A stretch of 64,000 nt of DNA from contig NZ_JAZIFY010000001.1 of the NCBI RefSeq assembly GCF_036634195.1, positions 6,778,854 through 6,842,853 of the forward strand, in the 5' to 3' direction. The translations under genes and the position numbers were made by a program. Of the stretch, positions 52,863 to 61,267 are shown in pieces. Position 1 is the first letter of the stretch. Each line of letters opens with the position of its first letter. The notes under the pieces are model-generated. The model was not told the DNA's origin and did not search any database. It worked only from the letters and a program-made list of their open reading frames with translations. Source of the stretch: Streptomyces sp. P9-A4 (GTDB taxonomy: Bacteria > Actinomycetota > Actinomycetes > Streptomycetales > Streptomycetaceae).

Positions 52863-54311
52863 ATGACACGAACGGTCGAAGTAGAACACGAGTACGCGTA
52901 CGACGTGGTGGTCCTGGGCGGCGGCCCGGTGGGGGAGAACGTCGTCGACCGTGTGCGGGCCGCCGGCCTCACCGCGGCGATCGTCGAGAGCGAACTGCTC
53001 GGCGGCGAGTGCTCGTACTGGGCCTGCATGCCCAGCAAGGCGCTCCTCCGGCCGGTACTCGCCCGCTCCGACGCCCGAAAGGTCGCAGGGCTGCGCGAGT
53101 CGGTCTACGGACCCCTGGACGCCCTGGAGGTCTTCGCCCACCGGGACGAGGTGGTCGGCCACTGGAAGGACGACGGCCAGGTGGACTGGCTGGACTCGAT
53201 CGGCGTACGGGTCTTCCGGGGGCACGGCCGTCTCCACGGCCCCCGCCGGGTCGAGGTCACAGGTCCCGAGGGCGAGCGCCATGTCCTCACCGCCCGGCAC
53301 GCGGTCGCCGTCTGTACCGGCACCCGCGCCGTCCTCCCCGACCTGCCCGGACTGGCCGGGGCGCGGCCCTGGACGAGCCGTGAGGCCACCAGCTCCGGCG
53401 AGGTGCCCCGGCGGCTGGCCGTGGTCGGCGGGGGAGTGGTCGGCGTGGAGATGGCCACCGCCTGGCAGGCCCTCGGCGCGCAGGTGACGATGCTCGTACG
53501 GGGCGGGGGCCTGCTCCCCCGGATGGAACCCTTCGTCGGCGATCACGTGGCCGAGGCGCTCACCGCCCGCGGCGCCGACATCCGTACCGGCGTCTCCGTC
53601 AGCGCGGTCGTGCGCGACGGCGGTACGGGACCGGTCACCGTCGTCCTGGAGGGCGGCGACCACGTCGAGGCCGACGAGGTGCTGTTCGCGACCGGCCGGT
53701 CCCCGCGCACCGAGGACATCGGCCTGGACACGGTGGGCCTGAAGCCCGGCTCCTGGTTCGACGTCGACGACAGCCTCCGGGTCACGGGCAGCGACTGGCT
53801 GTACGCCGTAGGGGACGTCAACCACCGCGCGCTCCTCACGCACCAGGGCAAGTACCAGGCGCGGATCGCCGGCGCGGCCATCGCCGCCCGTGCCCAGGAC
53901 GGCAAGGCCTTCGACGGGGCGGGCTGGGGCCCGCACGCGGCCACCGCCGACCACGCCGCCGTCCCCCAGGTGGTGTTCAGCGACCCCGAGGCGGGCGCCG
54001 TCGGCCTGTCGCTCGCGGAGGCCGAGCGGGCCGGGTTCCGGGTGCGGGCGGTCGACCTCGACATGCGGCAGGTCGCGGGCGCCGGACTGTACGCCCAGGG
54101 CTACCGGGGGCATGCCCGGATGGTCGTCGACCTCGACCGCGAGGTGCTCCTCGGTGTCACCTTCGTCGGTCCCGGCATCGGGGAACTCGTCCACGCGGCG
54201 ACGGTCGCGGTCGTCGCCGAGGTCCCGATCGCCCGGCTGTGGCACGCCGTCCCGTCGTACCCGACGCTGAGCGAGGTGTGGCTGCGGCTCCTGGAGGCGT
54301 ACCGGGGCTGA
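52863..54311 (+). CDS. FAD-dependent pyridine nucleotide-disulfide oxidoreductase
   Basis: 482 residues from ATG 52863. FAD motif: DVVVLGGGPVGENVVDRV. The redox-active disulfide is GGECSYWACMPSKAL (C-x4-C), as in lipoamide dehydrogenase and relatives. NAD(P) motif: RLAVVGGGVVGVEMATAWQ. FAD motif 2: WLYAVGDVNHRAL. The C-terminal dimer segment reads PSYPTLSEVW; where lipoamide dehydrogenase has the catalytic His in HPTLSE, this has Tyr. The same swap is known in mercuric reductase-type proteins. The substrate is therefore uncertain. It is divergent from thioredoxin. Confidence 0.9.
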   Translation: MTRTVEVEHEYAYDVVVLGGGPVGENVVDRVRAAGLTAAIVESELLGGECSYWACMPSKALLRPVLARSDARKVAGLRESVYGPLDALEVFAHRDEVVGHWKDDGQVDWLDSIGVRVFRGHGRLHGPRRVEVTGPEGERHVLTARHAVAVCTGTRAVLPDLPGLAGARPWTSREATSSGEVPRRLAVVGGGVVGVEMATAWQALGAQVTMLVRGGGLLPRMEPFVGDHVAEALTARGADIRTGVSVSAVVRDGGTGPVTVVLEGGDHVEADEVLFATGRSPRTEDIGLDTVGLKPGSWFDVDDSLRVTGSDWLYAVGDVNHRALLTHQGKYQARIAGAAIAARAQDGKAFDGAGWGPHAATADHAAVPQVVFSDPEAGAVGLSLAEAERAGFRVRAVDLDMRQVAGAGLYAQGYRGHARMVVDLDREVLLGVTFVGPGIGELVHAATVAVVAEVPIARLWHAVPSYPTLSEVWLRLLEAYRG

Positions 54312-54318
54312 GGGTTCG

Positions 54319-55050
54319 TCAGACTCTTGCCGTCGAAGGAGAGTTGCCGAGGGTTGGGGTGGTTGCGGCGCCCTCCTGGGGTCCGGCGGGGGTCCGGGTT
54401 GCGGCGCCGCCCTCCGGGTCGTCGGCGGGGTCGCCGCCCTCCGGTGCGTACGGGGTGATCAGCGCGCGCGCCGCCGAGCGGGCCACCTCCAGGGCGGTGC
54501 GTTCGTCCCGGCCGGACTCCTGGCCCAGGACCACGCGGGTGCTCAACCCGTCGAGCAAGGCCAGGAGTTCGGAGGCGCGAGCGGCGGCGTCGAGGGGCGC
54601 GAAGCGCCGTCGCGCCACACCGGCGGAGAGCAGCGACTCCAGGTCCTCCCGCCAGGCGCGGTCCAGCTCGTCCTGGGCCTCCCGGAGCGCGCTGTTGCCG
54701 GGGGTGCGGGCCCACAGCTCGATCCACAGTGTCCAGCGCGGGTCGCGCGGGCCGCGCGGAAGGTAGAGCCGCAGGAAGTGGTCGAGCTTGCGCTCGGCCG
54801 TGGTCCGCCGCGACAGCAGTGCGGCGCGCTCCTCGGCGAGCGCGGCCTCGCTCCAGCGGAGGGCGGCGAGCAGCAGCAGGTCCTTGCTGCCGAAGTAGTA
54901 CAGGATGTGGCCGCCGCTCGTGCCGAGCCGCTCCGCGAGCGCCGACATGGTGAGGGAGGCGAGGCCGTCCTCGGCGATCGCCGTCATGGCCTCCTCCAGC
55001 ATCCGCTCCTGGGTGACGTGTCCGTCCCGCCGTCGTGCCGCGCCCGCCAT
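54319..55050 (-). CDS. TetR-family transcriptional regulator
   Basis: 243 residues from ATG 55050. Helix-turn-helix at about residues 30-55: SLTMSALAERLGTSGGHILYYFGSKDLLLLAAL. The ligand domain (~60-205) includes PRDPRWTLWIELWARTPGN. The C-terminal ~35 residues (DPEGGAATRTPAGPQEG) are low-complexity. It is divergent from an NCS1 permease-amidohydrolase operon with a 37-bp inverted repeat in the gap, so it likely represses that operon, probably releasing DNA on binding a nucleobase or a related nitrogen compound. Confidence 0.92.
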   Translation of the reverse strand: MAGAARRRDGHVTQERMLEEAMTAIAEDGLASLTMSALAERLGTSGGHILYYFGSKDLLLLAALRWSEAALAEERAALLSRRTTAERKLDHFLRLYLPRGPRDPRWTLWIELWARTPGNSALREAQDELDRAWREDLESLLSAGVARRRFAPLDAAARASELLALLDGLSTRVVLGQESGRDERTALEVARSAARALITPYAPEGGDPADDPEGGAATRTPAGPQEGAATTPTLGNSPSTARV

Positions 55051-55144
55051 CGCCGCCGCCCCCGTCCATCCGCTCCGCCGTGTCCGGGATCGACCTTAAC
55101 CGCAACCTCCGAAGGTCTTGACGTGGCCCGGACTCATCGCACAT

Positions 55145-55181
55145 CTTGAATGCCGTTCTAGAACTTAGAACGGCATTCAAG
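55145..55181. promoter_or_regulatory. Candidate TetR operator: 15-bp arms with nested palindrome
   Basis: CTTGAATGCCGTTCT (55145-55159) pairs exactly with AGAACGGCATTCAAG (55167-55181) around AGAACTT. Further half-site-like words (GGCATCCCAGA near 55196, GGCATCCAAGA near 55214) follow before the permease start at 55237. Confidence 0.88.
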
Positions 55182-55236
55182 AAACCACTCAAGATGGCAT
55201 CCCAGACAAAAGCGGCATCCAAGACAGGAGTGCGGT

Positions 55237-56640
55237 GTGCTCGGACACGAGACGGAGCAAGTGACCAAAGGCCCGACGGCGACCGACGAGGTCTTCCGGG
55301 TCGAGGAGCACGGCATCGACCCCATACCCGACGCCGAACGGCACGGCGGCGCCAAAGAGGTCTTCTGGCTCTGGTTCGGCTCGAACCTCACCTTCACCTA
55401 TGTCATCAACGGCGCCCTCGCCGTCGCCTTCGGGCTCTCCTTCTGGCAGGCCACCGCCGTCGTCGTGCTCGGCGGCCTCTCCTTCCTCGCCATCGGCGCC
55501 GCCGGACTCAGCGGCGTACGCACCGGCACCGCCACCCTCGTCATCTCCCGCGCCGCGTTCGGCCCGCGCGGCAACTGGCCCGCCGGCCTGCTCAACTGGA
55601 TCGTCAGCATCGGCTACACCATCGTGAACACGGTGGTCGGCACCCTCGCCCTCGAAGCCTTCTTCGCCGACCTCGGCTGGCACGGCGGCGCCGTCCGCGC
55701 CCTCTCGCTCGCCGTCACCCTCGCGCTGACCTTCGCCGTGGCCCTCTGGGGCCACGCCACCGTCCAGTTCGCCGAACGCTGGATGGCCTACGTCCTCGCC
55801 GCCGGCTTCGCCGTCCTGCTCGTCCTCGTCCTCCCCGGCGCCGACACCACCGCCCCCGCCGCCGCGCCCGGCGCCTCCGGCTGGAGCCTCGCCTTCGTCG
55901 TCATGCTCGCGGGCCCCTTCTCGTACCTCCCGATGCCCGCCGACTACACCCGCTACCTGCCGCGTACGACCTCCCTCAAGGCCGTGACCTGGAGCGGAGC
56001 CCTCGGCGGCTTCGTCTCCTCCGTCGCCCTCGGAGTGGCCGGGGTGGCCGCCGCGACGCAGGTCGACATGACCGACGCCGTCGCGGGCACCGAGAGCCTG
56101 CTGCCCGGCTGGTTCCAGCCGCTCTTCCTCGCCCTCGTCCTCGGCGGATCCGTCACCAACTCGATCATCACGCTCTACTCCTCCAGCCTGAACCTCCAGG
56201 TCCTCGGCATCCCCTGGAGCCGCGCCCGCGCCATCGTCATCAGCGCCGCCGTCACCGCGCTCGGCTCCCTCGGCGCGCTCTTCCTCACCGACTTCACCAC
56301 CTCGCTGCTCTCCTTCCTCTCCCTCCTGATCATCGTCTTCGCCCCCTGGGGCGGCGTCTTCCTCGCCGACATGGTGCTCCGCCGCTGCACCTACGACTCC
56401 GCCGGCCTGCACGCGAGCGGCGGTGGCCCCTACTGGTACCGCTCCGGCTGGCACCCGGCCGGTGTGATCGCGCTCGTCTCAGGACTGCTGTTCTCCGCGC
56501 TCACCTGCGACTCCGAGCTGTGGACCGGCCCGCTCGTCGCCCCGCTCGGCGGCGCGGACCTCACCCTGCTCGGCGCGGCGGTCTCGGCCCTGGTGTACGT
56601 GCTCCTCGCCCGCCGGACCGTGACGCCGATCCGCGCCTGA
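55237..56640 (+). CDS. NCS1-family cytosine/purine-type permease
   Basis: 467 residues from GTG 55237 (AGGAG five bases upstream). It has about twelve membrane helices, starting with EVFWLWFGSNLTFTYVINGA, the NCS1 signature region. Others include FLAIGAAGLSGVRTGTATLV, ISRAAFGPRGNWPAGLLNW, FVVMLAGPFSYLPMPADYTRYLP and NSIITLYSSSLNLQVLG. NCS1 proteins import cytosine, allantoin, hydantoins, thiamine or nucleosides by Na+ or H+ symport. The amidohydrolase next door would use such a ring compound. TetR-controlled, judging by the operator and divergent gene. Confidence 0.92.
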   Translation: MLGHETEQVTKGPTATDEVFRVEEHGIDPIPDAERHGGAKEVFWLWFGSNLTFTYVINGALAVAFGLSFWQATAVVVLGGLSFLAIGAAGLSGVRTGTATLVISRAAFGPRGNWPAGLLNWIVSIGYTIVNTVVGTLALEAFFADLGWHGGAVRALSLAVTLALTFAVALWGHATVQFAERWMAYVLAAGFAVLLVLVLPGADTTAPAAAPGASGWSLAFVVMLAGPFSYLPMPADYTRYLPRTTSLKAVTWSGALGGFVSSVALGVAGVAAATQVDMTDAVAGTESLLPGWFQPLFLALVLGGSVTNSIITLYSSSLNLQVLGIPWSRARAIVISAAVTALGSLGALFLTDFTTSLLSFLSLLIIVFAPWGGVFLADMVLRRCTYDSAGLHASGGGPYWYRSGWHPAGVIALVSGLLFSALTCDSELWTGPLVAPLGGADLTLLGAAVSALVYVLLARRTVTPIRA

Positions 56641-56656
56641 GACCGGCGTCCCGCCC

Positions 56657-56785
56657 GAACCGCACCGGTACCCGTGCCTGAACCGCATCGGTACCCGTGC
56701 CCGTGCCCGAACCGCATCGGCACCCGTGCCCGTGCCCGAACCGCATCGGCACCCCGCCCGCCGGCCCGCCCGAACCGCACCGACC
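56657..56785. repeat. Imperfect 29-bp tandem repeats between permease and amidohydrolase genes
   Basis: GAACCGCA-containing units start at 56657, 56680, 56709, 56738 and 56772. Units 3 and 4 are 29 bp and nearly identical (GAACCGCATCGGCACCCGTG, then CCCGTGCCC). The repeats fill most of the 177-bp gap. Confidence 0.82.
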
Positions 56786-56817
56786 CCCCTCGTACGAACG
56801 TCACGGAGTCACCCCGT

Positions 56818-58494
56818 ATGAACGGCGCCACCCCGACCACCCCCGAAGCCCCCGTCGCTCCCGCCGACCTCCTCCTCACCGGGGCCCGGATCCACACCGT
56901 CGACCCCGCACTGCCCGAGGCCCAGGCCCTCGCCGTCCGCGCCGGACGGATCGTCTGGATCGGCTCCGACGCCGAGGCCGGCCCCTGGACCGGGCCCGGC
57001 ACCCGGGTCCTCCGGGCCGGCGGCCGGCTCGTCCTGCCCGGCTTCGTCGACGCCCACAACCACGTCCGCCTCGGCTCCGACGACGCCTGCGTCCAACTCG
57101 CGGGCGCCCGCACCCTGGACGCGATCCACACCCGGATCCGCGCCTGGCACACCGCGCACCCCGCCGCCGAGTGGATCGAGGCCGAGGCCTTCGACTACTC
57201 CGCGATCCCCGAAGGGCGCATGCCCACCGCCGCCGACCTCGACCCGGCCACCGGCGACACCCCCGCCCTCGTCCTCAGCTACGACGTCCACACCGCCTGG
57301 CTCAACACCGCCGCGCTGCGGCGCCTCGGCGTCGACCGCGACCACACCGACCTGCCCTTCGGGCGGGCCGTCACCGACCCCACCACCGGCGAACCCACCG
57401 GATTCGTCAAGGACTTCGCCGTCAAGGGGCTCTCCCGCGAGGGCCACCGCGCCCTGCGCGAGCTCGGCCTGCCCTGGGCGGCGCCGGACCGGCAGTACGG
57501 CCGGCTCGCCAAGAGCCTCGACGACGCCATCGGCTTCGGCATCACCACCGTCGTCGAACCCCAGAACTCCCTGGACGACCTCGCCCTCTTCGAGCGCGCC
57601 CGCACCGAGGGCCGGCTGCGCTCCCGGATCGTCGCCGCGCTCTTCCACCCGCGCGGCACCACCGACCACGACCTCGACGAATTCCGGGCGGCTGCCGAGG
57701 AGTTCGCGGACGACCGGCTTCGCGTCGGACCGCTCAAGCTCTACATCGACGACGTCGTGGAACCGCGTACGGCCGCGCTCCTGGAACCGTACGCGGGCTG
57801 CTCCCACCACCGCGGCGACACCTTCTACCCTCCCGAGGAGTTCGCGGAACTGCTCACCCGCCTCGACGCGCGCGGCTTCCAGTGCTTCGTCCACGCCACC
57901 GGCGACCGGGGCATCCGTACGGTCCTCGACGCCGTCGAGCGGGCCCGCGCGGCCAACGGGCCGCGCGACGCCCGCCACCAGATCGTCCACGTCGAATGCC
58001 TCGACCCGGCCGACACCCCGCGCTTCGCCGCGCTCGGCGTCGTCGCGTGCATGCAGCCCCGGCACGCCGCCCCGGACATCGCGGGACCGGGCCAGGACTG
58101 GGCCGAGAACGTCGGCCCCGACCGCTGGCACAAGGCCTGGCCGCTGCGCAGCCTGCACGCCGCCGGCGCCGTCCTCGCCCTCTCCAGCGACTGGAACGTC
58201 GCCGAGATGGACCCCATGGTCGGCATCCACGCCGCCGTCACCCGCCGCCCGCCCGGCGGCGGGGAGGCCTGGACGGCGGGTGAGACGATCGATGTCGCCA
58301 CCGCCGTCGAGGGCTACACGATGGGCTCCGCCTACGCCAACTTCCTCGAGGACGAACGGGGTTCACTCACCGTCGGCAAGCTCGCCGACTTCGTCGTCCT
58401 CTCCCGGGACATCCTCCGCATCGCGCCGGAGGACATCCCCGGCACGGTCGCGGAGACCGTCGTGGTGGGCGGAGAGGTCGTCGTGGAACGCTGA
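56818..58494 (+). CDS. YtcJ-type amidohydrolase
   Basis: 558 residues from ATG 56818 with CGGAG upstream. It has LPGFVDAHNHVRLGSDD (metal His-x-His variant HNH), IYID-type and KLYIDDVVEPRTAALLEPY (metal-ligand region), QCFVHATGDRGIRTVLDAVE (His ligand), IVHVECLDPADTPRF and LALSSDWNVAEMDP (Asp). It matches the YtcJ/N-substituted formamide deformylase group. It is probably cytoplasmic and cleaves an amide or cyclic amide brought in by the NCS1 permease. Low-complexity repeats lie between the two genes. Confidence 0.88.
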   Translation: MNGATPTTPEAPVAPADLLLTGARIHTVDPALPEAQALAVRAGRIVWIGSDAEAGPWTGPGTRVLRAGGRLVLPGFVDAHNHVRLGSDDACVQLAGARTLDAIHTRIRAWHTAHPAAEWIEAEAFDYSAIPEGRMPTAADLDPATGDTPALVLSYDVHTAWLNTAALRRLGVDRDHTDLPFGRAVTDPTTGEPTGFVKDFAVKGLSREGHRALRELGLPWAAPDRQYGRLAKSLDDAIGFGITTVVEPQNSLDDLALFERARTEGRLRSRIVAALFHPRGTTDHDLDEFRAAAEEFADDRLRVGPLKLYIDDVVEPRTAALLEPYAGCSHHRGDTFYPPEEFAELLTRLDARGFQCFVHATGDRGIRTVLDAVERARAANGPRDARHQIVHVECLDPADTPRFAALGVVACMQPRHAAPDIAGPGQDWAENVGPDRWHKAWPLRSLHAAGAVLALSSDWNVAEMDPMVGIHAAVTRRPPGGGEAWTAGETIDVATAVEGYTMGSAYANFLEDERGSLTVGKLADFVVLSRDILRIAPEDIPGTVAETVVVGGEVVVER

Positions 58495-58504
58495 CCCGCC
58501 CCCG

Positions 58505-59380
58505 TCAGTGGCCGCCCTCCCCGGTGGTCACCGCGACGCGCCGCTCGAAGCGGACTCCCGCGTCCCGGGACTCGTACACCCCGTCCTGGGTGGCGACGAG
58601 CAGCCGGCGCGCGTCGACGACGGTGAGCGCCTGCGGGGCGCCGCCCGGGACGGTCGACACCCGGGTCCAGACGGTGCCCCCGGCCGTCCCCCGGAAGAGG
58701 ACGCCGTCCGGACCGACGCCGAAGAGGGCGCCGGGGGCGCCCCAGGAGACGTACGCGAGGACCCGGCCCGCGCCCGGGGCGAACGTCCTGCCGCCGTCCG
58801 TGCTGCGGACCACGCCGGACTCGGTGGTGGCCAGGACGGTCCCGGGTGCGGTGGGGGAGACGGCGATGTCGAGGGCGGGCAGGGTGGCGCGGTCCTCCCA
58901 GGTGACGCCGTCGGTGCTGACCCGCAGCAGTCCGTTCGCGCTGTCGTATCCGTAGACGGTGGAGTCGGAGGCGGTGTCGAGGGCGTGGAAGTCGACCTCG
59001 CCGCCGAGCGACTTCTCCCGCCAGGTGATCCCGGCGTCCGTCGACGCGACGAGGCCGAGGTCGGCGGGCCCGGCGGCGCCCGGTGCGGGGTGTCCGCTCG
59101 CCAGGAAGGTGCCGTCGGGGGTGACCGTGAAGCCCATGAAGTCGTCCCGGCGGTCGCCGACCGGTGTGGGCCGGCCGTCGGCGCCGGGGGTGTGGAGCCC
59201 TTGGTGGGTGGCGACGTAGAGGGTGTCGCCGCGGAGGCCGAGCCCGTGGATGTGGCTGAGGGCGGCGCCGGGGTCCGTCGCGGCGCCGGTGTCGGCATCG
59301 GCCGAACAGGCGGTGAGGGCCACGGCGAGGGACAGCGTGGCGAGGGCGGCGGCCGTGCGGCCGGAGTAGTGCTTCGTCAT
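58505..59380 (-). CDS. F510_1955-family BNR-repeat lipoprotein
   Basis: 291 residues from ATG 59380. A lipobox ends the signal (ALATLSLAVALTAC). The mature domain is a beta-propeller with HIHGLGLRGDTLYVATHQGL, DDFMGFTVTPDGTFLASGHP, VASTDAGITWREKSLGG and VVRSTDGGRTFAPGAGRV blades, like sialidase or photosystem II stability factors (BNR/Asp-box). The HIHGLG start is the F510_1955 hallmark. It is probably a surface protein. It follows DUF6153 and DUF305 genes on the same strand, a recurrent actinobacterial trio. Confidence 0.88.
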   Translation of the reverse strand: MTKHYSGRTAAALATLSLAVALTACSADADTGAATDPGAALSHIHGLGLRGDTLYVATHQGLHTPGADGRPTPVGDRRDDFMGFTVTPDGTFLASGHPAPGAAGPADLGLVASTDAGITWREKSLGGEVDFHALDTASDSTVYGYDSANGLLRVSTDGVTWEDRATLPALDIAVSPTAPGTVLATTESGVVRSTDGGRTFAPGAGRVLAYVSWGAPGALFGVGPDGVLFRGTAGGTVWTRVSTVPGGAPQALTVVDARRLLVATQDGVYESRDAGVRFERRVAVTTGEGGH

Positions 59381-59487
59381 CGTTCTTTCGCCTGAGGAGA
59401 GTGGGTACGGCGGCGGGGCGGCCCGCCCCCGAGGGGACGGGCCGCGTGTCGCGTGCGTGCGGGTGCGCGGAAGGGGGTCCGGGCCGG

Positions 59488-60180
59488 TCAGATCCGGTCG
59501 AGGATCTTCCGCAGCGCGGCGACCTCTTCGGACTGGGTCCGCACCACGTCGTCGGCGAGCGCCTTCGCCGTGGCGTTCGTCCCGCTCTTCTGCTCCTCCT
59601 TCGCCATGTCGACGGCGCCGTTGTGGTGGGCGATCATCAACTCGGCGAACTTGCGGTCGAAGGCCTTGCCCTTGACGGCGGCCAGGTCCTTCATGTCCTG
59701 CTCGGACATCATCCCGGCCATGCTGTGCCCGCCGCCGGAGCCGTGGCTCGCGGACTCGGGCCTGCCCCAGCCCTTGAGCCAGGCCTTCATCTTCTGGATC
59801 TCCGGGTCCTGCGCCCGCTCGATCGCGGCGACCAGCTTCTTGACCTCGGGGTCCTCCGCCCTCCCGTCGGCGAGCTCCGCCATCTCCAGGGCCTGCTGGT
59901 GGTGGGGGATCATCATCTGCGCGAACATGACGTCCGCGTCGTTGAAGTCGCCCGGGGCGGGGGCGGCGGCGCCGTCGGCGGGCGGGGACGCGGGCGCGCC
60001 GGTGGTGGCGGAGGCGGACATACCGCCGTGGTCAGTTCCGCTCATGCCGTCGTCGGTGCCGCAGGCGGCGAGCAGGAGACCGGTAGCGGTGACGGCACCG
60101 GCGAGAGCGAGCTTCCGGGCGGTGGTCCGGACGGTCTTCCGGGACGTCTTCCGGGCGGTGCGGTTCGTGAAGGTACGCAT
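59488..60180 (-). CDS. DUF305 (ferritin-like) secreted lipoprotein-type protein
   Basis: 230 residues from ATG 60180. N-terminal signal with VTATGLLLAACGTDD (lipobox). The DUF305 four-helix domain has two His-rich motifs: MFAQMMIPHHQQALEMAELA and ELMIAHHNGAVDMAKEEQ, with a Met/His/Gly-rich loop between (SGGGHSMAGMMSEQD). His and Met clusters suggest metal (copper) binding outside the cell. DUF305 genes often sit in copper loci. The upstream neighbour is a DUF6153 gene and the promoter region has a CsoR-like site. Confidence 0.92.
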   Translation of the reverse strand: MRTFTNRTARKTSRKTVRTTARKLALAGAVTATGLLLAACGTDDGMSGTDHGGMSASATTGAPASPPADGAAAPAPGDFNDADVMFAQMMIPHHQQALEMAELADGRAEDPEVKKLVAAIERAQDPEIQKMKAWLKGWGRPESASHGSGGGHSMAGMMSEQDMKDLAAVKGKAFDRKFAELMIAHHNGAVDMAKEEQKSGTNATAKALADDVVRTQSEEVAALRKILDRI

Positions 60181-60273
60181 GTGGGTGAGACCTCGTGTGC
60201 TGTTCGTACAGACGGAAAAGGGCAGGCCGAAGCGTTCACGGGCAGCACGAGGCGCCCGCGGTGGCGGTACGGC

Positions 60274-60765
60274 CTAGATCCGCAGGACGGACAGTCGGGT
60301 GAGGTCGGGGGGCCTGGCCGGAGGGGCGTGCGGCCCGAGCGCGGGGGTGAGCCGCGCGAGAAGGAGGGTGAGCCAGTCGGGGCGGCGCGCCAGGGCGGCG
60401 CGGACGAGCCCCGCGAACAGCCACCCGGCGAGGACGGCCACGCAGAGGGTGGTCATGTCCATCCCGGAACCCGGCTCGTGCCGGGCGTCGGAGCTGTCAC
60501 CGCCGTGGGGGACGGCGGCGCGGGCGGTGGTCACGGCCGCCGACGAGGACGTATGAGCCGACTGACCGGCGACCGTCGCCGAGGACACGACCGACGACGA
60601 TGACGATGTGGACGACGCGGGAGCGGTCGCCATGTCGCCGCCGGAGCCCTCCGGGTGTCCGACGGCGTGCATCAGGAACACGCCGAGCGCGAGCACGACG
60701 ACGAGCAGAAGGTGCGCGAGGGCACCTTCCGCTCGTCTGCCGCGTTCCGCTCGGTGTGTACGCAC
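60274..60765 (-). CDS. DUF6153-family small membrane protein
   Basis: 163 residues from GTG 60765. The first helix is LLLVVVLALGVFLMHAVGHPEG, then a Ser/Thr/Ala-rich section, then a second helix TLCVAVLAGWLFAGLVRAALA, ending in a Pro-rich tail PHAPPARPPDLTRLSVLRI. The MHAVGHP segment and GMDMTTLC have Met/His/Cys residues that could bind copper. Its function is unknown. It is first in the DUF6153-DUF305-F510_1955 run, with a CsoR-like palindrome just before it. Confidence 0.82.
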   Translation of the reverse strand: MRTHRAERGRRAEGALAHLLLVVVLALGVFLMHAVGHPEGSGGDMATAPASSTSSSSSVVSSATVAGQSAHTSSSAAVTTARAAVPHGGDSSDARHEPGSGMDMTTLCVAVLAGWLFAGLVRAALARRPDWLTLLLARLTPALGPHAPPARPPDLTRLSVLRI

Positions 60766-60789
60766 AGCCAGGCCTCCTGGCTGCCGAAT

Positions 60790-60806
60790 ATACCGTGCCG
60801 GGGTAT
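60790..60806. promoter_or_regulatory. CsoR-like palindrome before the DUF6153 gene
   Basis: ATACC (60790-60794), GTGCCGG, GGTAT (60802-60806): a 17-bp ATACC-N7-GGTAT site, 25-41 bases before the GTG start. It resembles copper-sensor CsoR operators (TACCC/GGGTA halves). Confidence 0.6.
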
Positions 60807-60816
60807 CGGACCCGCG

Positions 60817-61164
60817 TCAGGACGGCGGGGTTTCGCCCGCCATGGCCGCGGCCATCCGCAGGTGCGGCGCGGCCTCGTCCGGGCGGCCCTGGCGCTCCAG
60901 GGCGCGCCCGAGCATCAGCCGGGCGTAGTGCTCGACCGGGTCGCGCTCCAGGACGGCGCGCAGTTCGGTCTCGGCCCGCGAGAGCTGGGCGGAGTGGTAG
61001 TAGGCACGGGCGAGGAGCAGGCGCTGGGCGGTCTGGTCCGGGTGCTCGGCGACCAGGCCGCGCAGGATGCGGACGGCGGTTCCGTACTCCTTCGCGTCGA
61101 AGAAGAAACGGGCGCGGTCCCAGCGTTCTGCGGCCGTTCCGAACTCGTAGTACGTGTCGCTCAC
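60817..61164 (-). CDS. Tetratricopeptide-repeat protein
   Basis: 115 residues. GTG 61164 follows AGGAAGA. About three TPR units: DRARFFFDAKEYGTAVRILR, RLLLARAYYHSAQLSRAETELRAVL and YARLMLGRALERQGRPDEAA. This is a soluble protein-protein adaptor of unknown partner. It is divergent from the pirin gene with ~100 bp between starts. The frame is open upstream to 61275 but that part overlaps the pirin promoter and is not favoured. Confidence 0.85.
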   Translation of the reverse strand: MSDTYYEFGTAAERWDRARFFFDAKEYGTAVRILRGLVAEHPDQTAQRLLLARAYYHSAQLSRAETELRAVLERDPVEHYARLMLGRALERQGRPDEAAPHLRMAAAMAGETPPS

Positions 61165-61267
61165 TTGGTCTTCCTCTCCAGCGGCCCGCATCTGCCACCC
61201 TGTGTGGCGGTCGACCAGGTCAACAAGCCTGGATGGTTGAACATTCCACAACGATGGGTTGAGCGTC

